The notes under the pieces were generated by a model. The model saw only the letters and a program-made list of their open reading frames with translations, searched no databases and was not told the origin of the DNA. A DNA stretch of 21,262 nt from Bacteroidales bacterium UBA3663. Its GTDB lineage: Bacteria > Bacteroidota > Bacteroidia > Bacteroidales > UBA3663. How positions within the stretch are numbered: position 1 is the first letter of the stretch; each line of letters begins with the position of its first letter. Positions 16,470 to 21,262 of this stretch are shown piece after piece. Location: NCBI GenBank assembly GCA_002373755.1, contig DFJU01000005.1, positions 1-21,262 of the forward strand, read 5' to 3'. Made by a program: the position numbers and the translations under genes.

Positions 16470-16499
16470 AGAAAAGCCCAAAAACTTCGTTCTGGGCTT
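16470..16499 (-). terminator. Intrinsic terminator after the M23 peptidase gene
   Basis: On the - strand, AAGCCCA (16499-16493) and TGGGCTT (16480-16474) form a 7-bp stem with extra pairing (GAAC/GTTT) inside, followed by TTCTTTT. It lies 10 bp after the peptidase stop and runs straight into the gyrA promoter. Confidence 0.82.
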
Positions 16500-16509
16500 G
16501 TTTTGTCAA

Positions 16510-17424
16510 TCACTTGTACCGGATGCGTTGTCCGATGCGGAGTGTCTTCCTTGCGCTGATCTTGTTCAGTCGGCAAAGTCGCTCGACCGATGTGTGATAT
16601 TTACGTGCGATGGCTCCCAGCGTATCGCCTTTCCGCACACGATGATAGGCAGCCTCACCATCGCCGGCAAGCCCCTCCTGCACGAGTTCGGCATGTTTGC
16701 GGCGGAAGAGATAATGTGTCTGTTTCGGCTCGAACGTATTGAAATCTATCAATTCGGCCGGATCGAGCGCGATGCCCATAAAGCGGAACTCCAAGTGTAG
16801 GTGAGGACCCGAACTACGTCCCGTATTTCCACCCAAACCGATGACCTGACCAGCCTTTACGGAGTCGTTTTTGTTGACCAATTGCTTGGACAAGTGTCCA
16901 TATCCCGTCTCCAAGCCGTTAGGATGGCGAACCACGAGATATAGGCCATACCCCTTTCGGCGACCCTGGTTCTTGCGAATTCTCACGCAGCCGTCCCACG
17001 CGGCGCGGACGGAATCGCCCGTGACCAGTTTCAGGTCCACGCCCTTGTGCATACGCACGCGACGCCAGCCATAAGGCGAATTGACCTTACCACGGATAGG
17101 CATCACATAGCCACGGAAACTGATCATCTGCGAGTCAGGAATCACCCAGCCGGTCTTGCCGCGCAAAGGATCGACGGACACGTCATCCCAGTCGGCATAG
17201 ATGTCAAGGTTAGCGTAAGGGTCGTACTCTTCCTCTGCGAAATCGTCCCTATGCGCGAGCGAATCGGCCAAGTTCTGGATGGCCACCGCATCGGGCTGCT
17301 CCCGCATCACCTGCAAATGACGCCTGCGGTGAACGTCGGTCAGACTGTCGGCCAACAACATCGTCGGAACAGATAAAAACAAAAAAAAGGCTATTTTTGT
17401 AGTCTGAAAAAACATTTTTTGCAA
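16510..17424 (-). CDS. Exported M23-family murein peptidase with C-terminal LysM domain
   Basis: A 304-aa cell-wall protein, probably a zinc endopeptidase that cuts peptidoglycan cross-links. An N-terminal hydrophobic signal (IAFFLFLSVPTMLLA, about 11-25) leads into an acidic linker (about 55-85) and the M23 domain (about 105-222). Zinc ligands H126 and D130 (HKGVD) and H210 (HLHLEF) and the active-site histidines H177 (GHLSK) and H208 are all present, so it should be active and not a degenerate LytM regulator. A LysM domain closes the protein (YHRVRKGDTLGAIARKYHTS from 260) and should bind glycan chains. ATGs at 17424 and 17415 are both possible; the predicted transcription start is so close to 17424 that 17415 would leave a more normal leader. 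It is divergent from the TSCPD gene and ends at its own terminator. Confidence 0.92.
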   Translation of the reverse strand: MQKMFFQTTKIAFFLFLSVPTMLLADSLTDVHRRRHLQVMREQPDAVAIQNLADSLAHRDDFAEEEYDPYANLDIYADWDDVSVDPLRGKTGWVIPDSQMISFRGYVMPIRGKVNSPYGWRRVRMHKGVDLKLVTGDSVRAAWDGCVRIRKNQGRRKGYGLYLVVRHPNGLETGYGHLSKQLVNKNDSVKAGQVIGLGGNTGRSSGPHLHLEFRFMGIALDPAELIDFNTFEPKQTHYLFRRKHAELVQEGLAGDGEAAYHRVRKGDTLGAIARKYHTSVERLCRLNKISARKTLRIGQRIRYK

Positions 17425-17433
17425 AATTTGCCG

Positions 17434-17465
17434 CGAAGTTACTCATTTCGGCCGAAAGTGCCAAA
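17434..17465 (-). promoter_or_regulatory. Candidate promoter of the M23 peptidase gene
   Basis: On the - strand, TTTG (17465-17462), 20 nt and TAACTTCG (17441-17434) give one mismatch to TAnnTTTG at the correct spacing. A perfect TCGGCCGA palindrome (17448-17455) sits in the spacer. Confidence 0.5.
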
Positions 17466-17484
17466 AATTAGATTCCTTTTTTCA

Positions 17485-17492
17485 TACATTTG
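17485..17492 (+). promoter_or_regulatory. Candidate -7 element for the TSCPD gene
   Basis: TACATTTG matches TAnnTTTG exactly, but no TTTG lies 19-21 nt upstream, so the promoter is only half supported. If used, it gives a leader of about 80 nt holding the two hairpins at 17504-17555. Confidence 0.4.
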
Positions 17493-17503
17493 CCGTGCCA
17501 AAA

Positions 17504-17555
17504 TCGGAACAGAAATTCGCGTTCCGACAATCATAACCGACGGAGTTTTTCCGTC
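17504..17555 (+). promoter_or_regulatory. Two tandem hairpins in the leader of the TSCPD gene
   Basis: The first hairpin is TCGGAAC (17504-17510), a 10-nt loop and GTTCCGA (17521-17527). The second is GACGGA (17539-17544), GTTTT and TCCGTC (17550-17555), only 19 nt before the ATG. Both stems are perfect. Neither is followed by a clean T-run, so they do not look like a terminator. They may affect translation or RNA stability, or be protein-binding sites in the DNA. No known riboswitch class was recognised. Confidence 0.5.
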
Positions 17556-17574
17556 ATAAACTACTTCAAAAAAA

Positions 17575-17832
17575 ATGAAAGAATTTGACTACGTGACCCA
17601 AGGTACTTGCTCACGACTGATTCACGTCGAACTTGACGACAACGACATCGTGCAAGAGGTACGCTTCGTCGGCGGATGCAACGGCAACACGCAAGGCATC
17701 AGTGCCCTGGTAAAGGGACAGAAGGCCAGCGATGTAATCGGCCGCGTGCGCGGCATCCGTTGCGGAATTCGGCCGACGTCGTGTCCTGACCAGCTGTCGA
17801 ACGCCATCGAACTTTGTATGAAGCAGAATTGA
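17575..17832 (+). CDS. Small TSCPD-domain protein (TIGR03905 type)
   Basis: An 85-aa cytosolic protein consisting of a single TSCPD domain, named for the motif TSCPDQL (68-74). Four cysteines at conserved-looking positions (C12, C35, C63, C70) suggest metal binding, and GGCNGNTQGIS (33-43) is typical of the family. Related domains occur at the C-terminus of vitamin B12-dependent ribonucleotide reductases, but the function of the free-standing form is unknown. The length agrees with other stand-alone members. It is the only + strand gene between gyrA and the right edge, divergent from the peptidase and convergent with a TPR gene, with its own leader and terminator, so it appears to be a monocistronic unit. 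Confidence 0.9.
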   Translation: MKEFDYVTQGTCSRLIHVELDDNDIVQEVRFVGGCNGNTQGISALVKGQKASDVIGRVRGIRCGIRPTSCPDQLSNAIELCMKQN

Positions 17833-17864
17833 GCGGCGTCCGGCAATCGGCATCGACCGAAACG

Positions 17865-17899
17865 AAAAAAGTGCACAGAAAATCTCTGCGCACTTTTTT
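17865..17899. terminator. Bidirectional intrinsic terminator between the TSCPD and TPR genes
   Basis: AAAAAAGTGCACAGA (17865-17879) pairs with TCTGCGCACTTTTTT (17885-17899) with one A-C mismatch and a 5-nt loop. T-runs lie on both strands, so it can serve both convergent genes. Confidence 0.93.
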
Positions 17900-17916
17900 A
17901 TTTTGTCCGACATTCA

Positions 17917-19362
17917 TCAATCTGGAATGGTGATGTCGATGTTGATCCAACCAGGAATGTGATATTTTGTACCGGCCTGCATACCCTTCATGAAGAGCTG
18001 CGACTTCTCCGGATAAGCCTTCTTGTAGGCCTGAATCATCGAGTTGATTTCAGCGGCGCGTGAAGGCTCTGCAGCCTTGCCCTTCTGAAGCTCCTCGACG
18101 GCGGCCATGTAGCAGGTTGAACGGACAACGGCATCCTCGTTCGGGAACACCTGCTCGCTCGACTGACGGTACATGTCGGCGATGAAGATGTATGGATCGG
18201 CATTGGTACGGTCGAGCGCGAGGCTCTGGCGGCAAAGCTCACGACCCTTAGGGAAGTTCTTCTTGTACTTGTAATAGACGTTGGCCTCGAGCAACAGGAT
18301 GTCGGCCTTGTCTTCAGGCTGGAAAGCGAAGGTGAGTGCCTCTTCAAGATACTTGATGGCATTGTCCCAGTCCTGATTCTTCATTGCGAGCTGCGACATA
18401 CCCTTGGCCGATGCGAGCGATGGAGCAAGCGCATACGAATATTCCGAAACCTTGAAATAGAGGTCAGTCTCCTTACCTGCCTTGCTGCGGCCAAGCAGCT
18501 TCGACACGTTGTTCAGGAATGCGGCATCGTCCTTCTTGCTCTCAACCTGTGGCTCGAAGACTTCGACAAGCGTCTGGACATCGGCTGCACCAGAAGATGC
18601 GAAGTTACCGGTCAAAGCGACTTTCTGATTGCGTATAAAGTCGATGAACTTGTGGCAAGTCACGGTGTCCTTGACAGCCTTGGCATTGTTTGCATCGCCC
18701 TCGAGAACCTTCAAATCGTTCTCAAGGCGCTTGTAATAGTTGTCCAACGAACCATCAATGTATTCAGAGCCCTTCATATAGTTCGAGATGTATTCAGCCT
18801 TGAACGAAGGGTCTTTTGCGAACTTCTTCTGCGAAACGAGCACCCACTGAACGAGAGCCTTGGCATCGGCGTTGTCTTTCAAAGCATTGACGCTGGTTGA
18901 AAGCCAATTATAGGCCGTATCGAGGTCAGCGGCGGCACCATTGAAGCCAAGATAATAGTGAGCCTTGGTGCCCAGAATCTTGGCAGCTGGCATCTTCTCG
19001 TCCTCACCGAAATACTTGATTCGGTTGTCGTACAAGCCCATCAGCATTTCGACATACTGCTTGCGGGCCTCGACATTCTTCTCCTTGATTGCACCGTTGA
19101 TCTGCGAAATCAGGATCTTCTCGCCCTCAATGTAGAGGTTCTTGTTGTAATCAGGAGCGGTCTCATAGAGCGAAAGCCAGAATTCATAGGCTTCCTTATA
19201 ATTTTTTTGCTTGGAATACTCGAAATACAAGGAGTTATTCTCCAAAACGGTATTACCATTCGGGCACTGCTTGTCATCATTTGGATTCGGAGTCTGTGCC
19301 ATCACGGTCGATGCGCCCATTGCGAGCAAGGCACCGAACATAAGTTTTACAGAGGTTTTCAT
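17917..19362 (-). CDS. Exported tetratricopeptide-repeat-like protein
   Basis: A 481-aa exported protein with a Sec signal peptide (MKTSVKLMFGALLAMGASTVMA, cut before QT). The mature part is nearly all helical, with degenerate TPR units: YKEAYEFWLSLYETAPDYNK near the N-terminus and WDNAIKYLEEALTFAFQPED followed by GRELCRQSLALDRTNADPY in the C-terminal third. It ends in the distinctive KGMQAGTKYHIPGWINIDITIPD. No enzyme motif is visible. It lies 74 bp downstream of an outer-membrane barrel gene on the same strand with no terminator between, so the two are probably cotranscribed and may act together in the envelope; that is inference. It is similar in type to the two 455-aa TPR proteins, but I could not align it convincingly to them. 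A bidirectional terminator ends the unit. Confidence 0.83.
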   Translation of the reverse strand: MKTSVKLMFGALLAMGASTVMAQTPNPNDDKQCPNGNTVLENNSLYFEYSKQKNYKEAYEFWLSLYETAPDYNKNLYIEGEKILISQINGAIKEKNVEARKQYVEMLMGLYDNRIKYFGEDEKMPAAKILGTKAHYYLGFNGAAADLDTAYNWLSTSVNALKDNADAKALVQWVLVSQKKFAKDPSFKAEYISNYMKGSEYIDGSLDNYYKRLENDLKVLEGDANNAKAVKDTVTCHKFIDFIRNQKVALTGNFASSGAADVQTLVEVFEPQVESKKDDAAFLNNVSKLLGRSKAGKETDLYFKVSEYSYALAPSLASAKGMSQLAMKNQDWDNAIKYLEEALTFAFQPEDKADILLLEANVYYKYKKNFPKGRELCRQSLALDRTNADPYIFIADMYRQSSEQVFPNEDAVVRSTCYMAAVEELQKGKAAEPSRAAEINSMIQAYKKAYPEKSQLFMKGMQAGTKYHIPGWINIDITIPD

Positions 19363-19436
19363 AGATGTAATTATGAGGTTAATAATAAAATGTACAAGGT
19401 TAAGGCTGCTTGCAGAGTGAAAAGTTTAAAACCCAA

Positions 19437-20750
19437 TCACTGCAAACGACTGCGGTAGAACATCATCTCGTTGAACGTGATGCCCAATGTCAAGTGCAGG
19501 AAATTCTCCTTCAATGCGCCATTTTTCACCGACTGCGAGTGCGTGTAGGCGGCCGAAAAGTTGAACATGCTGCGACGGCCGCAAGGCATACCGATACCGC
19601 ACGAGGCCGTAAATTCGCTTTGGTTGCCGAACGTCTTGACGTATGTGTTCTTGACCGATGCACCTACGCGATAGATGCAGGTCTGGAAATAGCTCTGCGC
19701 ATACAGCTTCGGGCGATACTCAAATCCGGCCGCTACGCGATGGATGTCCTGATACAGACCTTCCGAACGCTTCATATTGGCATCGAGGCCAGCCACTTTT
19801 GCCCAGTTCTCGAACGAATATTCGGCCGTTGCGGTCAGTTTGCGGTCAATCTGATAGCTCAAACCTGCGCCGAACTTCATCGGAGCCGACAGACTTGCCG
19901 AATTTGTAATCGACTCGCCGATGGAATCTGTGGTGCCACAATACTTCACGACCTGCGTTTCACATCCGATGTGAGTGCGCGGCGCGAAGGTTGCACCCAA
20001 CGTCACGTGCTGGCCAGGCACAATCTGCTGCGTATATTGCGCACCGAAAAGCAAGTCCCAGCCGATGCAGGAATAACTGCGCGTGCTGTAGGTGCTGTTG
20101 CTCTGTCCGCTGCTCACATAAATCGAGCTGCCGTGATCGACCGCGCCACAGATGTAGCCTGCCGTCGCACCCAAATTTAGCTGCATGGTGCGCGTCTTGA
20201 CCGGATTCCACGCCAGCGACAACTGGAAGTGCTGCAAGCCGCCGCTGCCCGAATAGGAGTTGGAATAGTCGAGCGTATCGTTGTTGACCAACGCATTTTC
20301 GATTGGCATCGACACCTCGTTGCCATATTCATAGCCCACCATCGAATAAGGATTGTAGGCGATGGCACCTGCAAACCGGTTCCACAACGGGAAATGGAAT
20401 GACAGGTAGCTGAAGCCTGCATTCCAGTCATTCTCGCGCACACCATTCTCCGACATCGTAAACCACTCGGCATCCAATGCCGTGTCGAAAAGCATTGTCA
20501 GAGTGTCGATGGCAGTCAGCGATGCCGGATTGTATAAATTGGTGTACATGTTGGTGCGCAGTGCAATGCCGACGTCTCCCATGGCGCGAGTGCTGGCATT
20601 TCCCACCGAACCCAACTTGCCGAAACCATAACGTGTATAAGGCGAAGAGGTCAGATTGCTCGGATTACTGTCTTGGGCGACGGCCGACGACGCTGACGCG
20701 GCCGACACGACGACCAAAACAGACCACACGAGGCTCTTTATTTTTGTCAT
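19437..20750 (-). CDS. Outer-membrane beta-barrel protein, FadL/OmpP1-like
   Basis: A 437-aa protein with a signal peptide ending SSAVA before QDSNPS. The mature N-terminus LTSSPYTRYGFGKLGSVGN followed by ASTRAMGDVGIAL and YNPASLTAIDTL is the opening seen in many Bacteroidota FadL/OmpP1-like porins (the SPYSRYG type). The rest alternates aromatic and polar residues in strand-length blocks and ends in LTLGITFNEMMFYRSRLQ. Such barrels are thought to move hydrophobic or other small molecules across the outer membrane; the substrate here is unknown. The frame reaches up to 20792, but the ATG at 20750 gives a normal signal peptide and sits about 26 nt below a good promoter. guaA is just upstream on the same strand. 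Confidence 0.8.
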   Translation of the reverse strand: MTKIKSLVWSVLVVVSAASASSAVAQDSNPSNLTSSPYTRYGFGKLGSVGNASTRAMGDVGIALRTNMYTNLYNPASLTAIDTLTMLFDTALDAEWFTMSENGVRENDWNAGFSYLSFHFPLWNRFAGAIAYNPYSMVGYEYGNEVSMPIENALVNNDTLDYSNSYSGSGGLQHFQLSLAWNPVKTRTMQLNLGATAGYICGAVDHGSSIYVSSGQSNSTYSTRSYSCIGWDLLFGAQYTQQIVPGQHVTLGATFAPRTHIGCETQVVKYCGTTDSIGESITNSASLSAPMKFGAGLSYQIDRKLTATAEYSFENWAKVAGLDANMKRSEGLYQDIHRVAAGFEYRPKLYAQSYFQTCIYRVGASVKNTYVKTFGNQSEFTASCGIGMPCGRRSMFNFSAAYTHSQSVKNGALKENFLHLTLGITFNEMMFYRSRLQ

Positions 20751-20779
20751 TTTCTTGTTTTTCGTGCAAATAAAACGTG

Positions 20780-20811
20780 CAAAAATAGGCATTTATGCGT
20801 ACACAAACAAA
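20780..20811 (-). promoter_or_regulatory. Promoter of the beta-barrel/TPR unit, Bacteroidetes type
   Basis: On the - strand, TTTG (20811-20808), a 20-nt spacer and TATTTTTG (20787-20780) match the consensus exactly. No convincing guaA terminator precedes it; only an AT-rich AAAAAT/ATTTTT pairing is seen near 20807-20826. Confidence 0.72.
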
Positions 20812-20833
20812 AATTTTAATGATTTTTAAGGCT

Positions 20834-21262
20834 TTATTCCCACTCGATTGTCGAGGGCGGTTTTGACGAAATATCGTAGCATACGCGGTTCACACCACGC
20901 ACCTTGTTGATGATTTCGTTCGACACCTTGGCCATGAAGTCGTATGGCAGGTGCGCCCAGTCGGCCGTCATTGCGTCGGTCGATGTCACGGCACGCAAAG
21001 CCACAGGATGTTCATAGGTACGCTCGTCGCCCATCACACCGACACTGCGCACGGTTGAGAGCAGCACGGTGCCGGCCTGCCAGATCTGATCGTAGAGCGA
21101 CACCTCGATTTCGCCGTCCTTCATGTCGGCAGGGACGCCGGCAGCAAGCACGCGACGAGCCTCTTCGCCCGACAGCTTGACCTTATAGTCGCGCAGGCCA
21201 CGGATGTAGATATCGTCGGCATCCTGCAAGATGCGCACCTTCTCGCGTGTGATGTCGCCCAA
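20834..21262 (-). CDS. guaA: GMP synthase (glutamine-hydrolysing), C-terminal fragment at the window edge
   Basis: The last 142 residues or so of GuaA, which converts XMP to GMP using ATP and glutamine. Only the C-terminal dimerisation domain and the end of the synthetase domain are present. Visible hallmarks are [45 protein letters not shown] (read as successive short blocks) and the invariant C-terminus [14 protein letters not shown]. The frame is open to the right edge at 21262, so the start and the glutaminase domain lie outside the window; the partial state is a window effect and not a truncation. Confidence 0.96.
   Translation of the reverse strand: MGDITREKVRILQDADDIYIRGLRDYKVKLSGEEARRVLAAGVPADMKDGEIEVSLYDQIWQAGTVLLSTVRSVGVMGDERTYEHPVALRAVTSTDAMTADWAHLPYDFMAKVSNEIINKVRGVNRVCYDISSKPPSTIEWE

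Noticed and set aside
1..21262. CRISPR arrays, tRNA/rRNA genes, insertion sequences, phage genes or a multi-gene defence island
   Set aside because: No regularly spaced repeats, cloverleaf-like sequence, transposase or integrase frames were seen. The single DUF1016 nuclease gene is not enough to call a defence system.

Overview
The window looks like a chromosomal segment of a Bacteroidales bacterium. The evidence is a set of families largely confined to Bacteroidota (fimbrillin/Mfa-like lipoprotein, DUF5119, DUF3575, a SPYxRYG-type outer-membrane barrel), promoters of the Bacteroidetes type (TTTG, about 20 nt, TAnnTTTG) instead of -35/-10 boxes, weak or absent Shine-Dalgarno sequences, and a GyrA with the Bacteroidota-style RGGKGVKTLN box. 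Housekeeping genes are moderately GC-rich. The genus cannot be fixed by eye.

Layout. 1-144: two palindromes and the trmD leader. 145-4037 (+): trmD, a DUF1016/YhcG-type PD-(D/E)xK nuclease gene that is visibly AT-rich, and ligA. A bidirectional terminator at 4065-4097 separates ligA from a convergent secreted GH2-type glycosidase (4141-6894, -). 7013-9947 (-): a three-gene fimbrial/surface lipoprotein module (DUF3575, DUF5119, fimbrillin) ended by a strong terminator. 10023-13610 (-): trmO and two tandem paralogous secreted TPR proteins of exactly equal length (455 aa), split by a terminator. 13650-16394 (-): gyrA with its own promoter. 16510-17424 (-): M23/LysM cell-wall peptidase. 17575-17832 (+): a small TSCPD-domain protein, divergent from the peptidase and preceded by two leader hairpins. 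17917-20750 (-): a third secreted TPR protein and an outer-membrane beta-barrel with its own promoter. 20834-21262 (-): the 3' end of guaA, cut by the window edge. No gap exceeds 300 bases without a gene; no tRNA, rRNA, CRISPR array or insertion sequence was seen.

How the genes fit together. Most of the window is core information processing (tRNA modification by TrmD and TrmO, LigA, GyrA, GuaA) interleaved with envelope genes (peptidase, OM barrel, TPR proteins, fimbrial module, glycosidase). I do not see a clear new defence or biosynthetic system. The most unusual signal is at the DNA level: the 8-mer TYGGCCRA (TTGGCCAA, TCGGCCGA and their hybrids) occurs about two dozen times by hand count, against one or two expected by chance, in all three codon frames and in candidate promoters. 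Other points of interest are the nuclease gene between trmD and ligA, the equal-length TPR pair, the minimal fimbrial module, the hairpin leader of the TSCPD gene and the acidic insertion in the GyrA C-terminal domain.
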